From NCBI GenBank assembly GCA_018398765.1, contig JAHBMJ010000075.1, positions 24,897 through 58,402 on the forward strand: 33,506 bases of DNA, in the 5' to 3' direction. The notes under the pieces are model-generated. The model made no database searches, was not told the DNA's origin, and was given only the letters and a program-made list of their open reading frames with translations. The translations under genes were made by a program, and so were the position numbers. Each line of letters opens with the position of its first letter. The stretch's first letter is position 1. This DNA is from Chromera velia. Its lineage: Eukaryota; Sar; Chromeraceae. Shown one piece after another: positions 8,401 through 20,200 of the stretch.

Positions 8401-10651
8401 TGTTTGCCCTTTGGACGGACAACAGCGTGGATCTGATCTGCGTTGATCGCAGTCTCTCTGTCTTTCCCTTTCTGTGCGAATGAATCTGTCATTCAATCGG
8501 AGGGAGAGATTCGGGTTCTCCTTTCCCTCCCGTCGTGTTCTTCCGGCTCCTCTTTGGTTGGTGTGGCTGCATTGTCATGTCGTTCGTTGTCCTGTCTGTC
8601 TTGTCTGTCTTTCTGTCTATCATTGAGAAAAGGAGGGAGAAGAAGGAGCATGCAGTCTGTCTCTCTGATCACCGGTCGCCTATTTTCTTTTTTCTTCCCC
8701 TCTATCTATGTGTGCAGACCGCCCAAGGAGAGTCCTCCCAACTGATCGACAGGGTCTCCTCTGCAGAGGAAAAGTCCAGAAAGATGCAACAGAAAATCAG
8801 ACTCCTCAACCACCTCCTTAGGTCAGTCAGCGAGACAACAAAGGGGATACTGGCCTAACTTTGCCTGTGAATTTGATGACGTCACTTACGGACTGTGTGT
8901 TAATTAGGTGTCGAGTTCTCTCGCGGAGTGTGTGGGGCGATGATGAAGTGGAAGGGGGCGGCTCTCTAAGCAGGTGCCGACAGGAAAGGAAAAGAATTCT
9001 TTTTTTCAAGGATCTGCGGGGGGTCTTTCCGTTGCCTTCTGTGCGATTCCTCGTTTCCCTTTGTTTTTCTCTCCTTTCCTTTTCCTCGAACGCGTGCAAG
9101 CAAAACCTGAAAACATTTTATTTTGCACGCTCAATCTGATTGCAGCTCGATGCTCTTCTTCCTGGAGGAGCTCATTCAAGCTTCTTCAAACGGAAGTCTT
9201 GCAAACGCACCGGTTGGTTGATCAGGGACTGATGCGAAACGTATCACAAACCCGCAGTATTGAATTGGGTTCGTCTTCAGAGCTTCTTCTGTACTTTAGA
9301 GAAGGAAGTCCTGCAGCTTCACTCTCTTTCTTCTTTTCTGTTGCATGATTGAGGATCTCCTCTATCTGGCCTAAAATCAAAATCTTTTTTCATCCCTCTC
9401 TGTATGCAGGTGGTTCCTCTGTTCAAGAAGGTCGCCGAGCAGATGGACAGAGTAACTGCAGACCTGAGAGCATCAGGGTCGGGGGAGGGGGGGGCAGCTG
9501 AAGGAGGGAGGGACCCTGATGCAGAGTTAGTCTGTCTGTCTGTCAGGCAGTCAGTCAGTGGGTAGGCAGGCAGGCAGGCAGGCAGCGACAAAAATGTCGA
9601 AAGGAGTCTGGGCGAAAGCGGGAGAGGAGGCGAGCAAATAAAGACACGACAAAGTAGAGGGGGCAGGGAGAACGGGCCTTCCGTTCCTAGGCGTGCCATT
9701 GACTAGTCTCTTTCTTTTCTGTCTTTCTCTCTCTCTCTCTCGCACACACACATGCAAACACACACGCGCGCGTGCTTCTGCATAGCTTGAGAATTCTCTC
9801 TTCATATATTCTTCCTGTGGCATCTTTCCTCCCTCCCATGCTTTCATTCTCCTGATGCATGCGCGCGGTCTGAGGCAGCCGATTTACAATGATCTCTATC
9901 TTTTCACTCTGGATTCTCTTTTCTGACTCTCTCTCTCTCTCTTTCTCTCTCTCTGTCTGTCTATCTCTGCCTGTGCTTCTGTTTGCAGTCTGGCTGACTC
10001 GATCGTAGCGATGGAGGGGTGGATAGACAAGATTAAAGGATCAGCTAGTCAGTCGGCAAAGAAGAAGCTAGAGGGCAGGAGAGGGCGTGATGTTGTAGTG
10101 CCACAACTGAAGGGATTTGAGCAGGAAAAAGTGTGTGTTTGATGGTTTCTTCCTTTGGTCTTCCTTCACATACAAAAAGAGGGATATACTTTAATGAAGC
10201 CAAATCTCCTCTTTGTGTAATCCTTCTCCTCACATTTGGTGGATCGATTCCTTCAATTTTCTCTCTCGTACATCAACTGCTATTTCTTCGTAGGGATATC
10301 TAAAGAAAACAACCAGTAGGAGTGAATTATTTTTTCAGTTTCTTAACCTTCCGTGCTTTCTCTGCAGGCGGAGGCGCCTAATTGAGGGCTTCAGCAGCCC
10401 CCCCTGCCTCTGCAGAGGAGGCCACGAACATCAGGTTCCAGGGGAGTCAGTGCGTTCTAGGGTTGGGAGGGTGTACGGGGAGAGGAGGAAAAGGGGGAGG
10501 GAGGGGGTTAGTTGGATCTCCTCAGTTGGCGGGAGCTGGATTCCAGGCCGATGGGGGGACAGCGGGGGTGAGTCTGAACGGGAAGGGGTACGGATACGGA
10601 TCAACAAGGCTGCCGACGATCTCTCTTCAAGCGAGACGTCGGCAAAACTAA
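3996..10651 (+). CDS. Gene 1: multi-exon coiled-coil protein, about 659 aa
   Basis: Model exons: 3996-4787, 5267-5476, 5819-5882, 6248-6288, 7016-7060, 7389-7506, 7810-7934, 8206-8256, 8718-8821, 9146-9212, 9410-9477, 9989-10047 and 10416-10651. They total 1980 nt and join with matching phases to a stop at 10649-10651. The ATG at 3996 opens a long coding exon. Residues 1 to about 245 are heptad-rich coiled coil (KNTSLKEGIDELKGQ, EQREADMQATAEKLEEMNN). Residues about 250-300 are Trp/Arg-rich helix (FVRDLFYAWRA, then DVWRSRRLWRAMVRLDF). More coiled coil follows to about residue 580. There is no signal peptide or membrane segment. I do not recognise the family; a cytoskeletal or ciliary scaffold is possible but unproven. 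Exons 4, 5 and 13 are the least certain. An alternative ending reads through the last donor to tga at 10141-10143. Confidence 0.78.
5006..5071 (+). repeat. Three tandem 22-nt copies of an acceptor-like cassette in gene 1 intron 1
   Basis: The unit runs tgacgtctcgyttttagtgc plus ag, at 5006-5027, 5028-5049 and 5050-5071. The middle copy has C where the others have T. Each unit contains a CRE-like TGACGTC and ends in a T-run followed by agtgcag, which resembles a 3' splice site. It lies 195 nt before the acceptor used in the model (5266). Confidence 0.85.
5819..10651 (+). other. Gene 1 exons 3-13: C-terminal helical half
   Basis: Clear exons read NKIEGLSANAVTKETMKQDI (exon 3), MEEQLAESDRGLSNIREPL (6), EEFKAMLKDVLLLWTSLKQL (7), VLERQLEILTEKGARAE (8), SSQLIDRVSSAEEKSRKMQQ (9), SMLFFLEELIQASSNGS (10), VVPLFKKVAEQMDRVTADL (11) and DSIVAMEGWIDKIKGSA (12). 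Exon 4 (6248-6288, 41 nt) is chosen because it is the length that turns phase 1 into phase 0, and it reads EGSLLSTLEGIR. Exon 13 (10416-10651) gives a Gly-rich tail (GRGGKGGGRGLVGSP) to taa. Confidence 0.65.
6844..6993 (+). repeat. (TTC)n microsatellite in gene 1 intron 4
   Basis: About 150 nt of near-perfect ttc repeats with g and t interruptions. They give long poly-Phe or poly-Arg/Lys frames that are not genes. The array sits just before the exon 5 acceptor (7015) and may act as an extended pyrimidine tract. Confidence 0.9.
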
Positions 10652-11592
10652 GTGGTTTGTTTAGAGCTGCATGGGCTTCTTCCCTGAGTCTTCTGTGTAT
10701 AATGGTGGAAGAGACGGTTACGGAGGTGCTCTGGCATAGGGAGTAGAGATCGGAACATGGGGTGGTTGGGCTTTTATAGTCAAATACGAGCAGCATCTCT
10801 GTATGGCGGTGTGTCTTTCGGTGAAAAGTCTTCTGGAGGGAGTCCAGGGCGTTTAACCATGCCAGATTTAAATTAATACAGAATTAACTTGAAGCTTGAC
10901 TCAATCTAAAGTGTGACGTTACGAAATTCTGAACCCGTATTTTTACTATTAATATACTATCAATTTATTTTTTTCTTTCTGTTTTTTTTTCATCTTATAT
11001 TTTGTTTTTATATAGAGGCACTATCTATCGAATAAACAAACAAAACCTAGAAGAAAACAAATCAGGAAAAGTCTACCGGAACTTACCGGAACTCTACACT
11101 ATGTTTCATACATTCTTTCGTCTTATTTTTTTTTTGTTCGTGTTAATGCATCTATGGTTTGTATATCTAGAGTTATTAATATTTATCAATGATAGTTAAT
11201 GGTAATCTATGTTTTAAGTCTTTAATTACTCTAAGTATATACAGCATTATCATAAGTATGTTCTAGCTTATCCTAGCTAGTGTCATCATATGGGTGATGC
11301 ATTATCATAATGTACTCCCGCTGCTGTACTTAGCTGTACTGAATATAAATAAAGCCTACTCTTTTTTTTTCTTTGGTCTCCTTTTTCTTACTTAGACTCT
11401 CTGATCGAAATAAGTTGAAAGCTACTGCATACTACTGAAAGCTGTATTAATATACTGTAGGTCGAGTGTGGGATTAGACTGGCTGCAGGCCGCACGCGCG
11501 GAATGATCGCCGCCGCACCGGAAAAAGAAAAAACGAAACTGCCTGCTCAATCCTTACAGGGCACTCACCCAAGCTGTGAGGTTGTGTGTCTC
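10652..11592. other. Spacer between genes 1 and 2 with AT-rich core
   Basis: After the inferred gene 1 stop, G/C-rich DNA gives way at about 10860 to strongly AT-rich DNA (to about 11450). The rest of the window has comparable blocks only at its flanks. Possible poly(A) signal strings include aataaa at 11348-11353. No gene, tRNA or intact element was found. The sharp composition change could mark old inserted DNA. Confidence 0.5.
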
Positions 11593-11671
11593 GCCGGCTT
11601 AAGCGATAAAACGTGGTCTCATATACAATTAAAGTGCGATCATCGTCGTTATATCGCTTAAGACGAGAGAC
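11593..11671. repeat. Inverted repeat upstream of gene 2
   Basis: CTTAAGCGATA at 11598-11608 is repeated exactly inverted as TATCGCTTAAG at 11652-11662, separated by 43 nt. Outside this core the pairing continues imperfectly (gtctcgccgg on the left against acgagagac on the right), giving arms of roughly 20 nt. It lies about 310 nt before the gene 2 start codon. It could be a regulatory palindrome or the ends of a very small inserted element. Confidence 0.6.
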
Positions 11672-11864
11672 TCAGAGAACAGTTCACCTGTGAGGCCCCA
11701 TGACTCAACAAAAACTCGCATAACACAACATCGCTCGAGTCGACCGGCAGGCGCGACGCAGGCATCGCCGAGCTTAGAGTTTGATCGCTTTAATTGCCCA
11801 GCACTGTCACCATCTACTGAGACGACGCTTCTATAGGTGTCCTCTTTTGCAATTGTGAATTAGC

Positions 11865-11900
11865 ATGGTAATTGAGGAGACTCTACTTGTGCGGCGGTGA
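11865..11900 (+). other. Short upstream ORF before gene 2
   Basis: ATG at 11865 opens an 11-codon frame (MVIEETLLVRR) ending in tga at 11898-11900, 73 nt before the gene 2 ATG and in a different frame. If the transcript starts upstream, this uORF could lower translation of the receptor. The transcript start is unknown. Confidence 0.3.
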
Positions 11901-11973
11901 TTCGCCTTGCGCGAGGGCGTGGAGCTCCAGAAAGTTTGAAATTAAACTGGAGCACCAGACTGAATTAAAGAGG

Positions 11974-13564
11974 ATGGACATTCCGCCGCCGTCTCCGCTT
12001 CCAGTCTCAGGAGACATCAAGTCTGGGAGCCCAACACAGCACCAGAAGGACAAAGACGGCTCTCTCAACTCATGGCATGGGCACAAATTCACATCCCGAA
12101 GAGTCTTTGTGGCTTTCGGGATTCTGGAGGCAGTCGTCATCTCCCTTGCGATCGCCGCTCTATGGAACTTCAACCAGATCTACTTTCTCTCCGTGTTCAT
12201 TCAGGTGGTCAGGGAGGTCATGGTCATCATGACGGCATACGGTCAGCCAGGACTGTACGGGGAGGATGGAATAGGCAACCGTACTGTCTTCTGAGCAGCC
12301 TGTATTTGTCCATATGTCCGCCTCCAGTGAAAAGCCTCTCTGCCTTTTCGTGTCTCACTCTTCGGCGGCACTCTCTGTTTTCAAATAGCCCTCTTGGCGG
12401 GCGTCTGTGCATCCCCGCAATTTTATATTCTTTGTGCTTTGTTTGATTGTGGTGCTATCTTTGCTTTGTGGCTCTTGGAAGGCCAGCACGCAGATGACTG
12501 GGTGGACTTGCCGAGCCTTTTTCGACTGTGCAGTCGTGCGTGTCTGTGGCAAAAAAGAAACGGAGAAAGGGCAGTTCTGCGTGTGTAGATGCTCGTGAGT
12601 ACTTATGAATGTGCCTGTAAATGTGTGTGGGCATACAGACATCAAGATCAACCAGATGGGCTTCGGTTATCAGGGGATTGCGAACGGCCCCGACATGCGG
12701 TCTCTCTTGTCCACAATGACCAACCTCCAGGGAGGAGCGCCCCCTGTGGTACCTTCCCTGGCCCTCCACGGAGAGGGAGTGGGCGTAATGGGGCTGCAGG
12801 GGAATGGGAGTAGGGAGGATGGAGGACCTGGTGCAGTCTCGGTTCCGGGTCTGATGCGCACAGCTGTAGGGGCACTGAGACTGGAGATTGACATGAGACA
12901 AATCGAGTTCTCATCTCTACTGGACGCAGATTGCCGCGTTGTTGCGAGCGGAAATGAAAAACAACAAGGTGAGAAGACCGAAGGAGAGATGAGAACAGCC
13001 AGTGAAGTCTTCGCGTTTGTTCGGACATCTTTGGGACAGACCTGGCGTCGCCTTTGCCGCGTGCTGTCTGGCTCTTTCTTCTTCCCTGTCACCTTGTCGG
13101 TCTCACTATCACAAAATCTTTCGTTGAGTAGACCTCTTATCTCATCCCAAGCTTCCAATCTCTTCTCCATTTCTCTGTTTCTCTCCTTTCTGTTTCCCGT
13201 CTTTATTTTGTAAGCGTTCCTCTGGTTTGACTGTAATCTGGTGAAGTCCGCATGCTTCTGGTGTACCTTCCCCCCCTCCCCCCCCCCCNCCCCCCCCCCC
13301 CCTCCTTTCTCTCTCTCCTTACACAGGCGAGGCGTGGGACGTGAACGGTCTGGCTGCTGAAGTGATTAGAGACCCGGGCAGGGGCCAGCTGAAGGCCACA
13401 GAGCTCCTCACATTGGAGGAGTACGAAAAGGAGGTCAGTGAAGGCGGGGGAGCTTTCCCTGGGGTGAGGGGTGGGCAGACAGAAACTTCAGACGACTCAG
13501 ATCTGAAGTGTGTGTGCAGACAGAGATTCATTGGAATGACCAATGATGTCTGTTTGGGTCGGTG

Positions 13565-13595
<31 letters not shown>

Positions 13596-13603
13596 CCTCT
13601 CTT

Positions 13604-13640
<37 letters not shown>

Positions 13641-13643
13641 CTG

Positions 13644-13674
<31 letters not shown>

Positions 13675-14221
13675 GTGCGCGAGAGGGAGAGAGTGGTGCA
13701 ATTTGTATTTATTCGGCAGCAGAACAGTCCTCCGAAATGTTCTTCTTCTTCGGGCAAAGTAAGGGAACCCATGTACACCAGACTGCTCTGAGCTCGATTG
13801 GTTGATGTCTTTCATGCATGTGTTTGGTGTTGCATTGTGCCTGCCCCGCAGTCTCCTCCGGTTTGGTCCCAGAGATCCTCAGAGGCACTTCCCGCAGCTC
13901 CGAACGCGTTTGCAGACAGGCAGCTCCCATACGGACTAATCAGGTCAGACAGACGAAACGTCTCTGAAGAACAAGAGCCCCTATTCCCTCTTTCAGATTT
14001 CTTCTGCTCTTGCACTGTAGCTCTTTTGGTCTTTGGCGCTCCCTTTTCACTTCTCTCTTTCGTTGCCTGTGTGAGTTCTTCTGGGCAGCGCCTCTCTCTC
14101 GCGCTTTCTTTCTTTTTTTCTTTCTTTCTTTCTTTCTTTCTTTTCTTTCTTTCTTTCTTTTTTTCTTTCTTTCTTTCTTTTTCTTTCTTTCTTTCTTTCT
14201 TTCTTTCTTTTTCTTTCTTTT

Positions 14222-14257
<36 letters not shown>

Positions 14258-17200
14258 TCCCTTCCTCTAGACTCGTCGAGAAGCCTCCCTGAGTAATTTG
14301 AACGAACAGCTGTTGGGATGCCCATCGGTATTCACAAAAAGAGATGAGGACTGGAACGTTTCCCTTTTCACATTTTTGTCTCTTTCTTTCCTCTTCCTCT
14401 GGCTCATGCTTCTTTCTTTCTTTCTCTTCTTCCCGCCTCGACCCCCCAATTCAGGCAGGCAGACTGAATGGGAATGATTACGTGGATCGCCTTCGTTTTT
14501 CTCTGTGTGCAGATACACGCTGACTCCCGTGTTCGCTTTGAATCCCCTCGAGAGTGCAAACTCCTCGCGGATTGAGTTGGAGCAGCATGGCGCGTGTGGG
14601 AGTGGAGATGGGGGGGGAAATGAGAACAGCTGCAGGATGAGGGGGGGGGAGAAAGGGTGGACGGATGTGCCGGTGGTAGATTCTGTTGGGAGGAAAGAGG
14701 AGGAGAGAGATCTGCTTGGAGTCTTGGTGTCAGGCGATTTGGTGAATGGGAAGACCCCCATTGTGGATGTTCCTGTCTCGGCATTGAGAAATGGGTGGGT
14801 GGGTGCGTTGACCGAAGGATTGTTGGAAGGGAAGTGGGTCACTTTCTCGCTTCTCTTTCGTCTGTAAGGTGATTGCGTGATTGCGTTTCATTTTTTCGAC
14901 TTTTTATCAGTGTGTTGAGTGGAGAACAGACCCTTGTGGGTGTTGCTTTTTTTCTTTGTTTCTCTGTCTCTTTCTCTCTTTCGTAGTCTACTTTGTTCTG
15001 TTCGGATGTTTCTGTTGGTGGCACTTTGTCATACCATAAGGTGCTCTCTCTGGACACTTGTGTCACGGACTGCTGAGGTGGACAACAAAAAGAAAAGAAA
15101 GTGCATGCACGACTGAGGGATCGTCTTTTTGTACTCCTCCCCGGCCCTCTTTTTTGAATTACTTTTGTAAGCCAGTCCATCTTCATTTGCCCTCTTTCGA
15201 ATGGGTTTGGTTTTCTCTTCTTTCCAGTCTTCAACGCTGTCTTTACCAAACGTTCTCGAGAAGACAGTTTGAGGCTAAAGAGAAACGGTTGCGTTGTCAC
15301 ACATCTGTTGGATAAAATCCTTTGTGTCACTAAGATTCGTTTCTCTTCCCGGGTGAGTGAAATGCTTGCAGGTATGCCGGCGTCTTCTACAGAGTTGACA
15401 ACAGCGGCAAGGCCAATTCCCCTTTTCTCCTCGCGACCCAATTCATGGAGCAGGTCCGTCAGTGCATTGGTGTCCTGTCTTGCTGCATTGAACGAGCTCC
15501 TTTTTTTTCAGATGGGGACTTTCCTTTGTGTGTCGGTGTGTACGTACGATTCTCTCTCTGTTTTGCTCTGGGGGGTGGGGGGTGAGCGGGTGTAAATGTG
15601 TATGTGGATCTTTGTATTGCTGTGTTTGTGCCTTCGTGCGTACGTGTACACGTGTATGCTTAAATACTTCTATGTGTCTGTTTTTGTGAAGGTGCGTGCG
15701 TGCGTGCCTGCCTGCCTGCCTGCCTGCCTGCCTGCTTTTGAGCGTGTGTGTGCACATATGAATACGTGTCCATGCATGCAGGACGGGTGGATGCGGGTGA
15801 GGGACCTGGAGGATCACGTTCCCGTCACTCTCCTGGAAGACAGCTGGAGGAGGGGACGGGAGCTCTCCAACAGAAAAGTAGAGCCTTGTTTCCCGAGGGA
15901 TCCTAAGTGCTTCCCATTCCTTGTCAGGTGAGTCAAGCGTCAAAGCAGACATAAACCGGGGAAAGGGGCACAGAGGAGAAGAAATCGCGTCGTGCGTTCT
16001 TTGCTGAAGCGAACCCTCAGACGACTTTCCTCCAACCCTCCTCATGTGCCTGGTGACATTCGTTTGCTTTCCCATTCTCTTTTTCCTCGCAGCATAGCCA
16101 GTGGAAAACTCGGGAATCACCACGTGGCTCTTGCTGCGATCGCGACAGATCGGAAGAGAGTCGATGGAGTCTCCGTGCCCGACCCGAGGGGGAGTCCCGC
16201 TCTCTTGGTCAGTTGGTAGGATTTGCTCTCTTGTTCTTGCTGTTTTTCTGCCTGTTTTCTGTTGTTGCTGTCTTTCTTTTTGTCTGTTGTGGTCATGAAG
16301 AAGGATGGAAAGGAACCATATGGGCTGTCTGTTCGGATGCCTTTTCCGTTTTCTTTTTACTGTCAAGAAGACATAGAGTGTGTTTGGATGCACGGATCTC
16401 TCTGTAGCGTCTCTTCATGACTCTTCGTGACGTCTAGCGCCATCCTGTAGGGTTGATGAGCGAAAAAAAGACTCAAAAGAACAGTGCGTGCGTAGGTGGT
16501 GAGGGAGGGCGTAAATGAAGTATTATTAATGGTTGGTTGATATATGAAAGAATGCATACGTGACTGAATGCAGGTTCGAGGTCTGGTGATGGACAAGCAG
16601 CTTGGAAGAACTCTGAACATGATCAAGATGCTCGTCGCTGGTGGCGTTCTTGTAGACGCCATTGCGGTGCTGGCAGTGATCCTTGCAGTCATTTTGCCTC
16701 TGAGAAGACTCGCAAAAACAGCCGTCAGTTTGAGGTTTCAGCGAAAAAGATCACATCCGATTCGAATATCCAGAATTCTTTCTTCGCGTTTGAATCCGTC
16801 CATTGTGTCCGCAAGCACAGGAAAAGACGACAGACTCTCATTGTTGACATCTTTTGTGAGAGGGGAGTCTAATGAGAGGACCTTGGGGAGGCATGGGGGG
16901 GAGCGAGTGTCATTTTGGGAAGAGCAATGTGCCTTCTTTGACGCTGCCTCGGCTAGGGCGACGGCACTTTTTGTTCTTTGGCCCTTTAGATGAACGCACT
17001 GTGAATTTCTCTCCCCCCTCTTGCGAAGGCGGCATTGTTCTTCTCTCCTGGCTGCTTTCGTTGTCTTTGCAAATATGCAGGTTCGCTACACAATGCGCCG
17101 GCTGCTGGTCTTGGAAGAAGCGAAAATAGCCAAAAAGGTCAGGCAGACGGACAGGACGGACAGATATCGGCATACACGACTCCTCTTCTATTTTCTTCGC

Positions 17201-20200
17201 GGGTCAACTGTGAATGATTGATCGACTACGGGTACTTTGCGTTCAGATACTTTGTCAGCACCTCTTTCAGCATCCTTGAAACAAAAGGAGAAGTCCCTCA
17301 CTCACAAGCTGACTCACAAGTGCCCCTTTTCTCTCTCATATAGCCTTTTTTAGGGCTTCGCTCACTCACTCACAAGCTCGCTCACAAGTGTTCCCTTTCA
17401 CACCTATCTTCAATCCGGCTGCATCGTCTGTTCCTCTGTTTGCCCAGCCGTATTCTTTCTCCTCATTTCCCCCAATGTGACCGCATGTGCATACACGAAA
17501 GGCCCTGACACCGCCGTGATGAAAACGTAGAGAAACACGTCTTTCCTTCCTTCGCCCTGTCCGTTCGTGTGCAGTCTCAACTGATTCGCGTACGCGAGGA
17601 ACCTCCTGTGGTAGTGGAGGGGGGCACCCCTTCCATCTCTCCGAAGAACCCCCCCGTGCACGGGGGGGCACGTCGAGAGTCTGCAGATGGAGGTAGGGGC
17701 ATGGGGAGGTTGAAGGCAGGAATGAAAGAAACGGGATGCAAGGAGAGAGAAGATACATCCGTCTGCGTTCTGTTCTCTTCAGTGCTTTCGATTTGCCTTC
17801 TGACCAGCTTCTGTTCAATCCGTCGTCAAGCATGGATGTAGCGTGCTTGTAGGTGTAAACCTCTTCATGCTTGATCCATTATGTGGCTTTTGATTTATTT
17901 TGGGTTCTGGCCCTGAGTTGCACGAGAAGTATGAGACACAGGCTCTGAATATGTGCTCTGACTTCCCCAGTGGTTGTGTTGCTGAATTTGGTCTAGGTGG
18001 TTTCTCCAACGCAGCCAGGGGGGTCCACTTCAAGGACGATAGAGCGTCTATCTCGAGTGCCGGGGGAAAGATGGAAGAGGAGGGAGAGACAGGAAAACAC
18101 TCAGGGTTTCAACGAAGTGAAGCTGGTCAGCACAGCCCGGTTCTTCTGTGTCTGTCCTTCCTCTCAGAGACTCCTCTGTGCTATCTCTTTGCGCATTTCA
18201 CTGCCTTCTTTTCTTCCGGAAATCTGTCTCATAAGTTTCTTTCTCTTCTCTCTTTTTCGATCACCAGCTCCTCTTCTGCCCGAACGAAGATTTTATTTCG
18301 CTCTCTGTGTCTGCTTGCTGCATTCTTCATTCAGCCTCCATGAGATCCTACGACATGGAGAAGGAGCACCGGAAGGAGTGGCATGAACTTTTCGAGGCCG
18401 CACGCGCATTCAGGTACGTCAGTTTGTCGAAACAAGCACTGAGGCGGGACAGATCAGGTGAAGGGGGTGATGAGAGAATTGGAAGGCTTTGTGAGGGCCG
18501 AATTAGCAGTGAAAGAAACGACACATTAAAGGAGTCCGCAGCAATCAGGGAAGAGAGGGGGGGCCAGGGGCAGGAACGCAGTAGTGACCAAGCAGGATAC
18601 GAAACCGCTGTCTCGCTGCTCTTGTTCGAGGCATCGTCAGGTGTCGGCAGTCTCCGTTCTCATTCCGTTTTTGCTGTTGTCATTGTGCCTTCTCTCCTTC
18701 TTTGCTGAATTCCCATGCAGGTCCCCCTCTTTCTGGAAAGTGGCCTTCGCTGTGCTGATCAATCTGGTGGGACTGGCGGTGCTGTTCATCTCTACTGTCC
18801 TCACACACGTCAGTCAGTCAGTCAGTGAGTCAGTGGTTCGGTCACTCTCGAGGCAACGAGAATCAACGGGGGGGGTAGGGGAGGGAAGAGGATTGTTTGA
18901 CAGGGAGCTGCTTCTGGAGGACCAGAAGGATTTGAACACCAATCGAAGAAAGAGAGGTCTGAGATTTTTTCTCTTTCACCTCAGACAACTGTCCTTGCAA
19001 AATGTGAAGCGGATCGTCTGACTGATTTTCGGCTGACCGCAACACTGCTTCGTCTGACGAGCTTTCATTCCGCAGAGAAATGTTTGTTGTCACGAGTGGC
19101 CGAATGACGTACGTGGAGTCTTCATGTGTTTCTCTTCCGGTCATCTCACTCGTTTTGCTCTGTTTTTTTCTCCTTCATTCATTCAAGAATTTGTCTCTCC
19201 ATCCTCCCGTTCCTTGCTTCTTATCGTGAGTCGATTGCGTTGCAGATGGTCGAGAACAGGGTCGCCCTTCTGTTGACCAGCAGCGACACCTCCGTGCAGC
19301 TTTTGGCGTATAATTTGAAGATCGATCAGATGGGGTTCGGGTTCAAGGGCGTGGCCAGGCAGACCGACATGAGAGTTCTCGCAGGCCACACTGTCCTGAG
19401 GAATGAGACAGCCATACTGCCCGAGTTGGATGCGTACAAGAGGGCGAGGGGGGTCCTCTCCAACGAGTTGCAGAATCGGCAAATCGAGATCGCCGCCCTA
19501 GTGGACGGACGCAATGGCCACGTCCTGGCTGCCCCGACTTTGTGGCAAAATGAATTCTTCATGGAGGTCAGGGGGGAGGGGAGTAGGAGAGATCAGAGGG
19601 CGTGGAAGGGAAAGAGAGAAGGGCAGTCTTTTCGCATCTCTCGATCTGTTTGGATGCATAAGGGAGGGATTATGCATTCCCTTTCACGCTCCACATTCTT
19701 GAACGTACCAAGCCTAGACAGACGCCAGGAAGGCGGGAAGTAACAACGGAGCGACCGACTGAATGAATAAAAAACGCCTCTCCTGCTCGCAGCTGGACGC
19801 TCTTCTACAGAATCGTTGTAGACTCTCCTTGTTTTTTTTTCTGTTAGTCAGAAATTCTCCTTCCACTGCCGCTCCAAAGCAATTTGCGTGCTTTTCTGTG
19901 AAGACAGACGGATGAATCCATAGGAGAGAGGGAGAGGGCAGAGAGTGTTTGACAATAGGGTTCGGAAAGCTTCCAGAGGAAGGATCGGGGTGAGACTTGA
20001 CGGGAAAGGCAAAAGATCGGCTTCCATTGAGAAGAGAGGTTTCTCCACACGATTCCCTTCTTGCGTGTTGTTTACTTTCAAAGTTATGAATAGACCCCTT
20101 CCAACGTATGTTCCTGCTCCCTCCCTCCCCCTTCCCTGATGGTGCATTGATGTGGCTGATGAATGCAGAAACTTCCTGATGAGCTCTGTCAAGTGGTTGC

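Larger units (their letters stand above)
11974..16723 (+). other. Gene 2 sensor module 1 (exons 1-9, aa 1-524)
   Basis: TM1 is RRVFVAFGILEAVVISLAIA. The exon 1 donor at 12242 is set by phase and by homology: it makes MTAYDIKINQMGFGYQG, matching LLAYNLKIDQMGFGFKG in module 2. Next come RLEIDMRQIEFSSLLDADCR, a WDVNGLAAEVIRDPG segment, GQLKATELLTLEEYEKE, LIRYTLTPV (split over the exon 4/5 junction), LLGVLVSGDLVNGKTPIVD (SGD at 339-341), YAGVFYRVDNSG, GKLGNHHVALAAIATDRKRV, VRGLVMDKQLGRTLNMIK and TM2 (VLVDAIAVLAVILAVILPL). From memory this order of motifs matches extracellular sensor regions of cyanobacterial HAMP/kinase/chemoreceptor-like proteins; not searched. Low-complexity inserts occur near residues 135-165 and 285-325. 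Confidence 0.8.

Noticed and set aside
9541-9585. gtcag/ggcag repeats as a CRISPR-like array
   Set aside because: A simple tetranucleotide repeat without spacers, inside an intron of a eukaryotic gene.
12205-12294. Exon 1 ending at 12204 (cag|gtggtc), or read-through to the stop at 12294
   Set aside because: The donor at 12242 gives matching phase 1 and recreates the conserved AY-D/N-x-KI-N/D-QMGFG motif seen in module 2.
13541-14325. Several Ser/Leu-, Phe- or Lys/Glu-rich frames
   Set aside because: They read through (CT)n and (CTTT)n microsatellites in gene 2 introns.
15443-16393. 316-codon open frame on the minus strand
   Set aside because: It overlaps phased, motif-bearing plus-strand exons 6-8. 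Its composition (Thr-His runs, Arg-Gln-Ala-Gly repeats) comes from simple repeats.
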